This document shows, in pieces, positions 24,901-35,647 of a DNA stretch of 64,000 nucleotides. This DNA is from Motacilla alba alba (taxonomy: Eukaryota; Chordata; Aves; Passeriformes; Motacillidae): positions 17,703,013 to 17,767,012 of the forward strand of contig NC_052026.1 in assembly GCF_015832195.1 (NCBI RefSeq), given 5' to 3'. Under the pieces are notes generated by a model, which saw only the letters and a list, made by a program, of their open reading frames with translations, had not been told where the DNA came from and ran no database searches. The stretch's first letter is position 1. Each line of letters begins with the position of its first letter. A program made the position numbers and the translations under genes.

Positions 24901-27900
24901 TGCCCGCCGCCGCCGCAGAGCCTGCCGGAGCGCGCCTGCGAGGTGCCCAGCTGCCGCTCCGACGCCGAGTGCCAGCGCCACAAGCGCTGCTGCTACAACG
25001 GCTGCATCTACGCCTGCCTCGAGTCCGTGCAGCCCCCGCCAGGTACAGGGAGCCCCGGGGCGGCTGGCAGAGGGAGCAGCTTGTGGGGATGGGGGTGGTG
25101 GTGGTCTTCAGGTGCGTCGGGCGCGGGGTCGGAGCTTGGAGTGCGGGTTCTGCTCCGCACTTGGGGTTTCTGGGGGGTTGATGAGTGAAAAGGTGTCCGA
25201 GGCAAGCTGGTGTGGGAAAATTTCTACTTGGCTGAGTTGTAGAAGTCACTCAAAGCCAGTTGTTTTCCTGGGATGGCATTTTCCATGCCCCATCCCTGAA
25301 GGTGTCCAAGGACAGGCAAACTGATGTGGCAAAATTTCTACTTGGATGAAGTGTAAATGTCACTCAAGGACAGTTGTTTTCCTGGGATGGCATTTTCCAT
25401 GTTCCATCCCTGGAAGTGTCCAAGGCAAGCTGGTGTGGCAAAATTTCTACTTGGATGAGGTGTAGAAGTCACTGAAGGCCAGTTGTTTTCCTGGGATGGC
25501 ATTTTCCATGCTCCATCCCTGGAAGTGTCCAAGGCAAACTGGTGTGGCAAAATTTCTACTTGGGTGAATTGCAGAAGTCACTCAAGGTTAGTTCTTTTCC
25601 AAGGACAAGCAAACTGATGTGGCAAAATTTCTACTTGGGGGAATTGCAAAAGTCACTGAAGGCCAGTTGCTTTCCTGGGATGGCATTTTTCATGCCCCAT
25701 CCCTGGAAGTGTCCAAGGACAAGTTGGATGAGTCTTGAACCAGCCTGGGATAGTGAAAAATCCCATGGCAAGGGATTGGAACGAGGTGATCCTTAAGGTC
25801 CTTTACAACCCAAACCATTCTGTGTTCCTGTGTTTCTGTATTCAGGAAAATCCCAGCCTGAATTAATGCTGGCAGAAGTGAGGCACCTCATCATTCCCTG
25901 CCATGGGAATGGGAATGGGAAGCAGCAGCTGCTTGGGCCTCTAGGACACCAGGTTCTTATGGCCCTGGATAACATCCATGTCTCCCTTTCCACTGGGACA
26001 ACAAAAACATGAATATAAGTCCAAATGAGATCAATCCATCAGGCAGCCTCCTACATGGATTTCCCACAGAGGAAATCCATTACTTTTCCATAACTCTGTG
26101 CCCTGTGGCTGCTGCATCTTGACACTGTGGTCTCTTATTTCTGTCTTCTGCAGTCTTGGACTGGCTGGTTCAGCCCAAACCCCGCTGGCTGGGAGGCAAT
26201 GGGTGGCTTTTGGATGGCCCAGAGGAAGTCTTACAAGGTACAGGACATTTCTCTGTCTTCTCTGCAATATCCATAATCCCAAAAGGCCCTGGAGAATAAA
26301 ACCCTCATACACAGAGCTTGCCTGGGATGCTGGGCTGCTGGGGCTGCTGGTATTTGTCTGGAGTTTCCACAGGAATCACTCAGTGTGGTGCTGGGAGCTG
26401 CTTTCTGCTGCAGTAAATGCTTTTTATGGATATGGATTATCCCGCAGAGCACTAGGAATGCTGCAGGGACTGGGCTTGTACCCATTCTTCAAATAATAAG
26501 AGACATATCTTCCTTTTAGAAAAAGGCTTTGTCATCATACACATAATTTTCAGCCAGCAAGTGGGTGAACTTGGAATGGGAGATCCTTTAATCCAGAGTG
26601 GCCTCATCACCCAGATGCCTTGGGCTGGGGCTGTGGCCCTTGGATCTGAAGGTGACTTGGACAGGAGCCCTGGCAAACTGCTGCAGAGCTGTGCCAACTG
26701 GGGCATCTAAATTTGGAGACTGACAATGAGATTGAGCTTCTCATGTTCATTCCATAGGGAAAGGGGTTTTAATTAATTTTTTCCAATACCTAAAACTGAA
26801 ATAAGGAAGGAGTGGGGAGGTGGGAAGAGAAGGTTTCTTCTATGGGGCATTCCCAGATGTGTGGACACCTGAAGTTTTTAGGTTTTTCATGGAAAAGTTA
26901 ACCCAGCTTTTGATCAGCTTTAGTCAGATCCAGGTAGTGCCAATAAATTCCCCTCTTTGGTCTTACACAGATGGTTTTAGACTCACTGAGCCTCAACTCT
27001 CATCTATTATGGAAACTCCAAGTTCTTGAAGAGAAAATTCTGCCTCCAGCTCATTGGAGCTGCACAGCTAGAAACAAGATAAAATAGGTTCCTCCTCATC
27101 CATCCTTGTCATGCTTATATTATTTGCTCTTATCTGAACACCTTCATCTCAGCTTGAGGGAGTAATTAGGGAAGCAAGAACCATCAGTCATGGCATGAGA
27201 ATTACAGCAGAGGTACTTGAAATTAAAAATGGGAGGGAGGAGTGGCCCTGCAGAGTCTGTGCACGTAATGGCCACAAACACTGCCCAAGTTCTGCTTTGC
27301 CTTCCTGTTCTGAGCTGCACCTGCTGCCTCTCCCGGGTCAAAGTGGTGAAACCTCTCTTTGGGACAGGGGTGGCACTGCCTGACCCTGCAGTGAGTCACT
27401 CCTGAGGTTTGGATTCAGCAGCAGGTCCGTGGGTGTGGAGCAGAGAGCAGAGCAGCACACTGCCAGCTTCCTGCTCACATTCCCAGCTCCTCACCCAACC
27501 CAGAGCCTGGTGGGACACTCTTATCCCCGCTTGGGGAGAGCAGCCCCATGGCGGGATCATCCTGCATGGTGGGCTCTGGTGATGCCTCTTTGGGCTAAAA
27601 CAGAGGTCAGACAAAATTAAGAGGATAAAAAGCAGTTTATTTATATTTATTGAAGGGCCTTTAGGTACATTTAGGGCAGGCAAAACCCACCCAAAAATGG
27701 ATGATGGGTCACAGGTTTGTACACTTTTATAAGTTTGGTCCATTTGCATATTGGAGGATAATCTTCCAATTCCAGCTTCAGGTAATGAAGTAATTTACTC
27801 CAAGTTTGCTGCCCCAACTCACTTTTGTTTCCATCTCTCAGGCCTGAGGCAGTGAGGTGTCCTTGATTCCTGGAGAGGAATTGTTGTGTCTGCCCAAAAT

Positions 27901-30900
27901 GGGAAAGCAGCAGCTCACACGGTGTGTGGAGTTCAGAGTTATATGCTTGGTGCCTAAAGAGGCTGCCTGGAGCAGAGGCTAGACAGAGTTAAAGGAATAA
28001 AATAGGAATTTATTTAAAGGCCTTCAAAGGATACACCTTGGGCAGCACAAGAGTCAGGCCATGGCTACACCCAAGATGGACCCCAGGTCACAAGTTTTCA
28101 CACTTTTATAAATTTTGGTCAATTTCCATATTGGGGACAATTGTCCAATTACAGCTTCAGGTTATGAAGTCCCATCCTCCCAGTTTGCTCTCCTCAATTC
28201 TCTGTTGTTTGCACTTTTTGGGCCTGAAGCTGCAATGGTGTCCTTGGTTCTGGGGCTGGAAAAGGATTGTTTTGTCTGGCTAAACTGTGAAGAGAACTTG
28301 CTAACACTTTATATGAAGCTCAGAGCCACACACCAATGCAGTACAGAACCTGAAAAATACAAAAGCTAAAACTTAAGGCATCACACTAAAGAATTGCAGG
28401 ATTACAAATACATGAAAAACCTACAAGCTAAAACCCTGCAGCATCAGTGGCGGGCGGTGTCCACCCCACAGCTGGGTTTGTGCAGGGATTGGGGCTAAGC
28501 CGAGCCAGGAGGGGCCAGCCCCGTGCTGCCCTCGTGGCAAGGAGCCTGAGGTGGGGTGGTGGCCGTGTTGGGGTCCCCGTGGGTGTCACAGCTTCTCTTG
28601 CAGCCGAGGCCTGCAGCACCACGGAGGATGGGGACGAGCCCCTGCACTGCCCCACGGGCTACGAGTGCCACATCATCAACCCGGGCAACACGGCCGAGGG
28701 CATCCCCAACAGGGGCCAGTGCATCAAGCTCCGGGGAAACCCAGGTGGGTCAGGCAGGAAACCTGCCTTGGTGGGATTAGGGGAAACCCAGGTGGGTCAG
28801 CCAGGAAACCTGCCCTGGTGGGATTAGGGGAAACCCAGGTGGGTCAGCCAGGAAACCTGCCTTGATGGGATTAGGGGAAACCCAGGTGGGTCAGCCAGGA
28901 AACCTGCCCTGGTGGGATTAGGGGAAACCCAGGTGGGTCAGCCAGGAAACCTGCCTTGATGGGATTAGGGGAAACCCAGGTGGGTCAGCCAGGAAACCTG
29001 CCCTGGTGGGATTAGGGGAAACCCAGGTGGGTCAGCCAGGAAACCTGCCCTGGTGGGATTAGGGGAAACCCAGGTGGGTCAGCCAGGAAACCTGCCTTGA
29101 TGGGATTAGGGGAAACCCAGGTGGGTCAGCCAGGAAACCCGCCTTGGTGGGATGATGGGGTTTTCTGACTCACAGATGGGGTAGCTGAGAGGGATTTTAA
29201 AAATTCTTACTCCATTTTCAGGTGAAGGGTGAGACAATACACATGGTATAATGCATGCCTCACAATCAGAAGCCAACTATTTCCTAATTACAAAACACTT
29301 TAAGCATTTCTTGGCCAATCAGCTTTAGCCACGCCAATGCTGTAACTGCTTTAAAGCCAATAATCCAAAATTACCCCTCGTGGGTCCCACTACAATGCAT
29401 CTTTCAAGTTCTCTTTCTCCAAAGTATCTACTCTTATTTGCGTATCTACTCTTATTTGCAAGGCCACCCTTTAAAACTTGTTTCTAGCTCCATTTCTCCC
29501 TCAGCAATGTCTGTCCTATTCCATGGCGTTTCTAAGTCAGCATTTCTTGTCTCAAGGTTTGCATACACTGTGTGAGCCTTCTGTCAGGCTTTGAGAATTC
29601 TCTATGAATCCATTTGCCACATTTCCCCCTCTCTCTTGAATGGAGAAAACTTCTCGTGCATGCTGATGTTTGCAGGGCAGAAGCAGAAAGGAAGAGACCA
29701 GGGCACTCGTGCCAGTGTCCTCTGGGGCTGTGTCTGTGTGTGCTGTTACTGCACAGCACGAAAATTAGAAATATTTCTAAGTTACTGCATGCTTCAATGA
29801 GAAACCTGAGTTTTAAATTCCAGTTTTGTCTTCTGACTTTGCTTTCTGCCTCCAAAACTTTGCTGCCTTCATTCTGCTGACGCATTTGCCCGAAAAAGAA
29901 TTTCATACATGCCAAAATATTTTCCAGGAAAGCTCATAGCATGTTTAGATATTCATTGAATGGTAGAATGTGTACATTGGCACTGGGCTACAAATCACCT
30001 CCGTGCAAAGACATGAGACATCAGCTTTGCCATTTGGTCACTGTAAAAAACAGGAGAAGCATCAAACCAGGTCTCTAAACTGCTTCCAAAACAGATTAAG
30101 AGTTTTTTTCTAGGGCTTTTGGACCATCTCTTTTATGACCTTTTCTTTAATAACATCCATAGTAACCAATGTAATACAGAACTGTGAGGATCTTAGACAT
30201 GAAGTATTTCTGAGGGCTTAAATAATTATATAAATGGCAAACAGAACAACCTAGCTGGAACTTGAATTATGTAAAATACTAATAGATGGTCTGAAAGGTT
30301 AGCCAAATTTTATTTCATTTGGGAAAGCCTCTGATTCCTTGACTTGTAGCTATTGAAAAGGTTATAAAATGCTAGTGGCAATTCCCACTCTGATGGCAAA
30401 TGAGTTGTGTCCACGGAGCTCAGTAATCTCAGCAGTTTGTAAGAGGTTTATAGCAACCCAAATCACTTCAGCCACAGAGGACTTTTATTTCCCTCATTGT
30501 GAGGTTATTATTTCCCTATCTCTGATTTCTGTGTGCTGTACACAGCAGGTCAGAGTTTAACACAATAAATCAAGGCTGGCTGGGTATGTTCTCACCATGA
30601 ACCTTCTTTTCCAGATGGACACAACCTGAGGCATAAGTATTACAAGGAATATTTTGGTAAGCTGCTGGCATGAAGTGTTTGTTGTTGTTATTATCATTAT
30701 GAAGTTTTATCATTCTTGCAGTACTTACAAGGAATTTGCTCCTTATGAAATGAAGGTTTGTACATAGAAAAAAAAAAAGATTTTTTTTTTTTATCTTCAA
30801 CTCTCTATGTCTTGGTCAGATCTTATTTTAAAATCTACAATGTCCTGACTGTGGACTCTTCAGAACCAGAATTTTCAGCTGTGACAGAATGAGTTAATGA

Positions 30901-31621
30901 TGCAGTCTTCTGCCCGGGGAACCACCCATTCCAATAATCTTTTTTTTTTTTTTTTTTTAAGCATATTTTTGGATCTTTGCTCTTGGCCCAGGACTCCTCT
31001 GTGTTGCAGCTGAACACAGGGTTCTGTCAAAAGCAGGGTCTTGGACTGTGGTAAGAGATAAGGGATGACTGGAGCCCAGTGAATTCCCTCAGAGGTGTCG
31101 GGTCCCTCTCACAGATCTGGGGCTCAAAGAAAGCAGGAGCACTCCCACATCTTCCCTCAGAGGAGAAAAAGCAGGATCATCTCCCACATCTTTCCTCAGA
31201 GGAGGAAAAGCAGGAGCATCTCCCACATCTTTCCTCAGAGGAGGAAAAGCAGGAGCATCTCCCACATCTCTCCTCAGAGTTCCAAAGCTCCTGGTTCCTC
31301 CCTCTTGGATCTGGATCAGATTGGCAGTGACATTCAGCTATAACTAGAAAGCAGCTTTGACATAAGACTTCCAAACAGCCAAATTTGACCACTTTGGCTG
31401 ATAAAACCATGAAAAGGATTTCCTTTCCTCTCTTCCAGTGTGGGCTAGCCCAGCCCTCTGCTAAATAACAATACCAATAAAACTGCACTACTGAGGGAGC
31501 CTCAAGAAACCATTTGCCACAGCCCGACCCAAAACCTGACTTGGCTGATGTTTGTTTTACAGGGAGCAATTCCAACAATTTGGTTGGCTATGTGAAAAAC
31601 CAGCAGAAGCATTTGGGCTAA
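18689..31621 (+). CDS. WFDC1: WFDC1 (ps20), WAP four-disulfide core domain protein 1, whole coding span
   Basis: Six coding exons (18689-18832, 24847-25042, 26154-26237, 28604-28744, 30615-30656, 31563-31621) join in frame to 666 nt, 221 residues plus stop; the human protein is about 220. Every junction is GT-AG. Residues 1-33 form a signal peptide (leucine/alanine core, then PGCARA). A basic/proline-rich linker leads to the WAP core, with eight cysteines at 67, 79, 84, 90, 96, 97, 101 and 105 in the family spacing. The central motif WLVQPKPRWLGGNGW is a WFDC1 hallmark, followed by four more cysteines (145, 157, 163, 181) and a basic tail ending KNQQKHLG. The family is secreted (prostate stromal protein 20) and linked to growth inhibition; protease inhibition is suggested by the fold but not shown by sequence. 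An inferred untranslated seventh exon follows. ATP2C2 lies downstream on the same strand, as in human 16q24. Confidence 0.96.
19486..19547 (+). repeat. 62-bp diverged repeat, copy in WFDC1 intron 1
   Basis: Partner of 17132-17193, same orientation, 2354 bp away, ungapped alignment. Confidence 0.75.
24355..24750 (+). mobile_element. ERV LTR fragment, plus orientation
   Basis: Non-coding LTR-type sequence with the order seen in abundant passerine LTRs: a CTCCTGTGTTGTGCTCATGTGG core, GATTGTTTACCCACAGGTGA, CAATCAGGGCCAAGCTGTG, then an AT-rich stretch with AATAAA-like signals near 24695. A diverged copy lies in the opposite direction at 1240-1480. Ends are approximate and no flanking duplication was identified. 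Confidence 0.6.
24847..25042 (+). CDS. WFDC1: WFDC1 coding exon 2 (WAP domain)
   Basis: Encodes residues 49-113 plus one base of codon 114. It holds all eight cysteines of the WAP four-disulfide core, including the paired CC at 96-97 in RCCYNGCIYACLE. The acceptor is AAG (less common than CAG) and the donor GTACAG. The exon is much more GC- and CpG-rich than the intron around it, like exon 1. Confidence 0.95.
25186..25725. repeat. ~110-bp tandem repeat derived from a CR1 end
   Basis: Phrases GTGTCCAAGGCAAGCTGGTG, AAAATTTCTACTTGG and CCTGGGATGGCATTTTCCAT recur near 25191, 25303, 25416 and 25525, with a shortened unit before 25708. The CATCCCTGGAAGTGTCCAAG part is CR1-like and the array merges with a CR1 3' end, so it probably arose by tandem amplification within a CR1 copy. 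Confidence 0.88.
25726..25838 (+). mobile_element. CR1 LINE 3' end, plus orientation
   Basis: Continues from the tandem array: AACCAGCCTGGGATAGTG, then GTGATCCTTAAGGTCC and CAACCCAAACCATTCTGTG, followed by short TGTTTCTGT terminal units. Confidence 0.8.
26154..26237 (+). CDS. WFDC1: WFDC1 coding exon 3
   Basis: Residues 114-141 plus one base: VLDWLVQPKPRWLGGNG and then WLLDGPEEVLQ, almost identical to the mammalian protein as I recall it. Acceptor CTGCAG, donor GTACAG; phase 1 on both sides, so skipping it would keep the frame. No cysteine here. The strong conservation suggests a functional surface outside the WAP core. Confidence 0.95.
27583..27945 (-). mobile_element. LTR-type repeat, minus orientation (diverged)
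   Basis: Shares with 27960-28387 the order TTTATT-rich segment, GGGCCTTTAGG, GGGTCACAGGTTTGTACACT, TTTTATAAGTTTGGTC and CAGCTTCAGGTAATGAAGT. The reversed TTTATT provides an AATAAA on the minus strand. More diverged than its neighbour. Confidence 0.6.
27960..28387 (-). mobile_element. LTR-type repeat, minus orientation
   Basis: About 430 bp. Starts with an AGACAGAGTTAAAGGAATAA segment, has a reversed poly(A) signal (GGAATTTATTTAAAGGCC) and TTGGGCAGCACAA, and ends AAAAGCTAAAACTTAAGGCA, like the 9.5- and 45.6-kb copies. In reverse complement it begins TGATGCC. Confidence 0.65.
28604..28744 (+). CDS. WFDC1: WFDC1 coding exon 4
   Basis: Residues 142-188 plus one base, containing cysteines 145, 157, 163 and 181 and the motifs CSTTEDG, GYECHI and AEGIPNRGQC. 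Acceptor TTGCAG. The donor CAG|GTGGGT at 28745 is followed by eight near-perfect copies of itself (see the 47-bp array). The first donor gives the only frame that joins correctly to exon 5, which fixes the exon end. Confidence 0.94.
28735..29155. repeat. 47-bp minisatellite spanning the WFDC1 exon 4 donor, nine units
   Basis: Nine units of 47 bp. Each contains GGAAACCCAG|GTGGGTCAG, the sequence around the authentic exon 4 donor, with GT at 28745, 28792, 28839, 28886, 28933, 28980, 29027, 29074 and 29121. Units alternate mainly at CTTGRTGG versus CCTGGTGG. The first unit includes the last ten coding bases of exon 4. 47 is not a multiple of three, so use of a later donor shifts the frame. Confidence 0.97.
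29156..29650 (+). mobile_element. LTR-like repeat in WFDC1 intron 4
   Basis: Starts directly after the minisatellite with TTTTCTGACTCACAGATGGG and ends near TTTGCCACATTTCCCCC. The 3' portion matches the reverse complement of 11640-11720. No coding sequence. LTR nature is inferred from the dispersed copy and general layout. Confidence 0.45.
29651..30614 (+). other. WFDC1: Rest of WFDC1 intron 4
   Basis: Unique AT-rich intron sequence leading to the exon 5 acceptor. No exon or element recognised. Confidence 0.6.
30615..30656 (+). CDS. WFDC1: WFDC1 coding exon 5 (42 nt microexon-like)
   Basis: Encodes DGHNLRHKYYKEYF (residues 189-202), aligning with the DGRILRHKLYKEYP segment of human WFDC1. 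Acceptor TTCCAG, donor GTAAGC. It is 42 nt with phase 1 on both sides, so it can be skipped without a frameshift. Confidence 0.92.
30657..31562 (+). other. WFDC1: WFDC1 intron 5
   Basis: 0.9 kb. Contains A12/T12 inverted runs near 30768-30791, a T-run at 30940-30958 and a 39-bp tandem repeat (31124-31280). Confidence 0.75.
31124..31280. repeat. 39-bp minisatellite, four units
   Basis: Unit TCCTCAGAGGAGGAAAAGCA then GGAGCATCTCCCACATCTT. Because 39 is a multiple of three it stays open in all frames and mimics a repetitive protein; there is no coding support. Confidence 0.93.
31563..31621 (+). CDS. WFDC1: WFDC1 coding exon 6 with stop codon
   Basis: Residues 203-221, ending KNQQKHLG and TAA, matching the QQKH ending of the human protein. 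Acceptor TTACAG. Sixteen bases past the stop there is a strong donor (GTAAGT at 31638), so the exon probably runs to 31637 and splices to an untranslated last exon. The stop is close enough to that junction not to trigger nonsense-mediated decay. Confidence 0.92.
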
Positions 31622-31637
31622 TTGAAGGTGTGCCTGG

Positions 31638-34490
31638 GTAAGTGCCCTGTGAATAAAGGCAAAGCTGGGTGGAAATAGCTGGTGCTTAGAATGCAATTAT
31701 TATATTATTCAGAGAAACATTGTCTGAGGGTGGTATTTCCCTTCAGCAAAATGCTGGAGTAAGGACAGCACCTTAAAACCCTGTGCAGGTGCATGAAACA
31801 CTCTCATTCCACCAGACACACCTGATTTCTTTGCAGAACCTTTGCCTTGTGGGTGTTTAGAGAATGGAGTGATTTTTAGGATGAAAAATAACTGGTGTTC
31901 CTTAAGACTTTAAACTTCATGTTTAGGGGCTTCTTCTAGCACAGGTTTAACTGGGCCTGCCAGACAAATTAAAAAGCTGTTTATTCTGGCCTGACTGCAA
32001 AAAGGCTCAGTCTTGCAAATACTTCAGCACGTGGGGGGTTTTGTGGGATAATTTTATGTGTGTGAACATTTGTGCTGAGCAGAGGCAGCCATTCATGTGA
32101 GCAAAGGCACATTGATGTGGCCAGAGCCAAGCCAACAGCAAGAGCTCTGTCTGTTTTATGAGCCTTGCATCAGGCAAGAATGAAAATATTTATTATACCA
32201 AAAGTTCTGTCCCAAGGTGGTTTTCTCAACACTTCCAACTTCCTTTAAAATTAACTTGGGTTTAGCTGGGAGTTGTGAAAACAAAGCAGTTCAGTGTTGT
32301 TCTGTACCTACGTCAGGCTGGCTGTTAAGATTGCTCAGCTACTTAAGGACAAGTTCTGTGCAAACATCCTAGGAAGGATAAATATTTTAATTCCTCTTCC
32401 TTTTTTTTTTTTTTTTCTTTTTTGTTGTTTGGTTTTCACCCAGCTGGACCCCCTCTGTCAAGGAATGCTTTACCCAGCAGCTTTCTGGTCCCAGATCTCC
32501 TCATCTCCAGCACCCCCTGATCCCTGCCCATCACTGACAAAAAAAATTCATTATCCAAGGAGCAGGATGAGTCCAGATTTTAACCCCACCAGGAAGGGGA
32601 GAAATGTGATCCCCTGAAGGAAACCACACTGCTTATCAGCTGCCCTTCTACAGATGAAATGCAAACACCTCCAAGGGATCCCTGAAAGCCACAGTGCCAT
32701 GATCAGGCTGCTGGCACAGAGCCTGCCCTTCATGTGCTTGTTGTGTGACCAATTCAGATTTCAGGCCTGTGAACACAACCCAGTGACGTCAGAATTCTAC
32801 CTAAATATCATATCTAAGTTGCTTTAAAATAGGTGAGACTAAAGAGGTTCTCTGGATCAAATCCAGTGCCTGCCTGTCTTGAACAACCCTTTTAAAGAAG
32901 CTTTTTCATCAGCTGAAAATTCAAAAAAACCTGCAAGTTTCTTCTTTTCCTGTTTACATCCAGATAAAAGCCAGGCTTGACACCCACTCTAAACGGCTAA
33001 ACCTGAAGTCTTAAGAATTTGAGGAAGTTTAAGCTAGGAGCAAAAACAGCTTTATAAATGTTTTTAGGTTACTTTCCTCTTCTCAGTCTGGTGAGCTGCA
33101 TATTGAGAGTTAATAATGGAACAGATTCCTTCCTACAATAGCCAGGCTGACACACAAATGCATGCCAGGTTTTGTAATGTGCTGGTTTTAGCCAGCACAG
33201 TTAACACTCACAAAATCTGTGGGTTTGTACCTGCAAAACCTCAGCAAGAGGCCTGGAGGCTGGATAATTGGTTAAATGTGTTAGAAAATCAAACCCAGGA
33301 TAAATTTGTGTGCTGAAAAGGATTGTCTGGCAGATGGGCCACTGCTCCTCAGGAGTCCTGTACCTTTGTGTTGATGCCCCTAAATCTTCAAGGTCTGGAT
33401 ATTTGTATTTGGGCCTCACAGCTTCTTTTAGCTGTTTACCATTATACAATGGAAAACACATTTTCTATTAAGGTTTTCCTTTCCTGTGGCAGTCCTGAAG
33501 GGACAGTTGCATTTATTGTGACAAACCAGCCAGAACTGTCTGGCAGAAAAGCCACGTTTGCTCCATGGTTTAGTCCACATCCCCATCTGCATGCATGAAA
33601 TCAGCATTTTCATTTGCACAGTAGTAGCACTGCATATAAATACCCAATCACAAATGCAAGCACCTGCTTCCACTCACAAAACACAGGAATTTTTTTTTTC
33701 CACTCACTAAATGGTTTACGCCAAATCCAAGACACCCATAAAACTCTTGATACTTTGCACATGACATTTGCAGCTGGAGAGATGGAAGGTGCCAAAGTGC
33801 TCTTCTGTTTCCTATTCTAAACACACTGCTGGGTGCTTTGCAGAGCAAAGGAACAGCTCAAGGGCTCCACATTTTCCTAAATATCTTCATTTGTTGAACT
33901 CACTTTTTTTGTCCAAAGTGCAAGATATTAAATGCAGCACCATGTTTGGGCAGAGCTGTTTCTAGAATTTTATCCTGTACAGCTTCCTGCAGTGAGATTT
34001 TAATTCCTGCTTGGACACAGGAGCCACAGAACCAGAGAATTGTGGAATGGTTTGGGTTGGAAGGGAGTTTGAAGCTCATCACCTTCCACTAGACCAGGTT
34101 GTCCAGGCTCCAGTCCATATTTTATAGTTCAAATCTGTGTTCAGACCAGAAACTTGTCACTTACCCTTCTGCAGCCTTGCTCCTCAGTGCTGCTCAGTGG
34201 AATGGATTGATTTTGTTCAGCATTACATCCTGCAAGAAAAAATCAAATGCTGATTAAATGAGCAAAGCCCTCCAGTGATCACTGCTGGCCCCGAAGGGTG
34301 AGTGCCAAAATGTTCTATTTTAAAATAAAAAATTCCTAAAACCTTGCAAGGAGCTAGTTGAGAAACTGGTGTTGAGCATTCACAAATTTGAAAGATTAAA
34401 ACTTCAAATCTCAACCTAATCTCTCAAAGCAGCCCAAAATATGCTTCATTTGAGTGGACACATTCACTTCAGTGTCTGTTTTCTTTGCAG
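31638..34490 (+). other. WFDC1: WFDC1 intron 6
   Basis: 2.9 kb between the stop-codon exon and the inferred 3' UTR exon. Holds a T-run near 32400 and a CR1 fragment at 34028-34118; otherwise unique. Confidence 0.55.
34028..34118 (-). mobile_element. Short CR1 3' end, minus orientation
   Basis: Reads CAGAGAATTGTGGAATGG, TTTGGGTTGGAAGGGA and CTTCCACTAGACCAGGTTG, the reversed CR1 tail. 5' truncated after about 90 bp. Confidence 0.85.
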
Positions 34491-35120
34491 CTGCAGAAGC
34501 ACATACCTGACCACCTGGGTGGGACAGTGCAGGTATTTTCTGCTTGCAAAAGGAATAATAAAAAAATTAAAAAAAACCAAAAACAAAAATGAAAATTGAC
34601 AAATTAATAATTTGATGAATTTCTGTTCACTGGGTGTTTCACAGCCATCACCCTTCTTCGTGGTGCTATAATGCTCAGGGGGATTTTTCCAAGTTAATTC
34701 AAGTTATTAATTGTCAAACTCAGAAACAAAAGCCACAGAAGGGACTTGTCAAAGTGCTGTGTTTCCAGCAGTGGAACGCTGAAATGTGAAACTCAGACAC
34801 TGAGATGAAAACACAGAGCAGGTGAGCTGTCCTCAGCTGCTCTTCTCTGCAAAAACAGCTGCTTCAGCAGCAGCCTGGTGCAGCACAGTAGGAAATGCCT
34901 GGTGTAGGATGTTTTTAACACTTGGGTTAACACTTTGGTGGTTCATGACCACTTTGCAGCGTGTTTGGTGCTATGATAACCTTCCTGTGTGTCACTGAGT
35001 GCTGCACTGCCCACTGCCTCCCACATCCCCGAGGATCTGGGCAGCCCCAGGAGGCCTCTCCCTGGTTTGAGCTGTTCAGGTTCTGCTTTGGTGCTCAATA
35101 AAAAGTGACCAGTCTATTTT
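34491..35120 (+). other. WFDC1: Inferred WFDC1 exon 7 (3' untranslated)
   Basis: A pyrimidine-rich tract and TTTGCAG acceptor ending at 34490 pairs with the donor after the WFDC1 stop. The segment ends with AATAAA at 35097 and a T/GT-rich stretch after 35130, as expected for cleavage. Human WFDC1 also has seven exons. The end coordinate is approximate and no transcript evidence is available here. Confidence 0.65.
35097..35102 (+). promoter_or_regulatory. WFDC1: Poly(A) signal of WFDC1
   Basis: Canonical AATAAA followed within 50 bases by GT-rich sequence; the only one placed correctly after the inferred last exon. Confidence 0.65.
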
Positions 35121-35615
35121 TCAACCCTGCCTGAGTTTCTGTTGTGTCTTCTTGATGTACTTGCAGCTTTGGATTAGGGAAAAAAAAATGGACAAATCTT
35201 CTAAATTTTAGTTGTTGGGAGAACATAACACAAGCATAGGGAGACAAAAGTCATTTTGTCCGCTGGAAGGGAGGTGATAGACCCCAAACACATCCAGAAC
35301 CCCTGTCCCCTTCCAGAGGGGCCCCTCTTTTGGGTCAGACCCTCAGTTTTTGGCATTTGCACTGCCCACAGAGGAGCTGGTGGTCAGCCCTGGGGAGGCT
35401 GGGGGTGATCCCAAGGAGAGGTGCCCCAGGAGAGGTGGCCCTTTGTTTGCCCTGGCACTGGGGCAGTGCTGGTGCTGCCAGCTCAGGTGCTTTGGGCTGC
35501 ACCAGCAGCTGCCCAGGCAGCTTTGCAGGAGCTTCAGAGGGTGGAGAAGCCCAGCAAGGCGGAGGTCAGAGCTGGGCTGTGCCCACTGCAGGACAGAGCT
35601 GGCACAGGACAGGGG

Positions 35616-35622
<7 letters not shown>

Positions 35623-35647
<25 letters not shown>

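Larger units (their letters stand above)
25043..26153 (+). other. WFDC1: WFDC1 intron 2
   Basis: 1.1 kb, filled mainly by a ~110-bp tandem array (25186-25725) that runs into a CR1 tail (to about 25838). The remainder is unique sequence. Confidence 0.85.
26238..28603 (+). other. WFDC1: WFDC1 intron 3
   Basis: 2.4 kb. The 3' half holds two related LTR-type copies in tandem (27583-27945 and 27960-28387). The first 1.3 kb is unique, with no recognised exon. Confidence 0.8.

Noticed and set aside
28735..29155. CRISPR-like array of regular repeats
   Set aside because: Units are contiguous with no unique spacers, and the host is a vertebrate gene; it is a minisatellite.
31079..31330. Repetitive HLPHLSSEEEKQE-type peptide
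   Set aside because: Translation of the 39-bp intronic minisatellite; no exon boundaries or homology.
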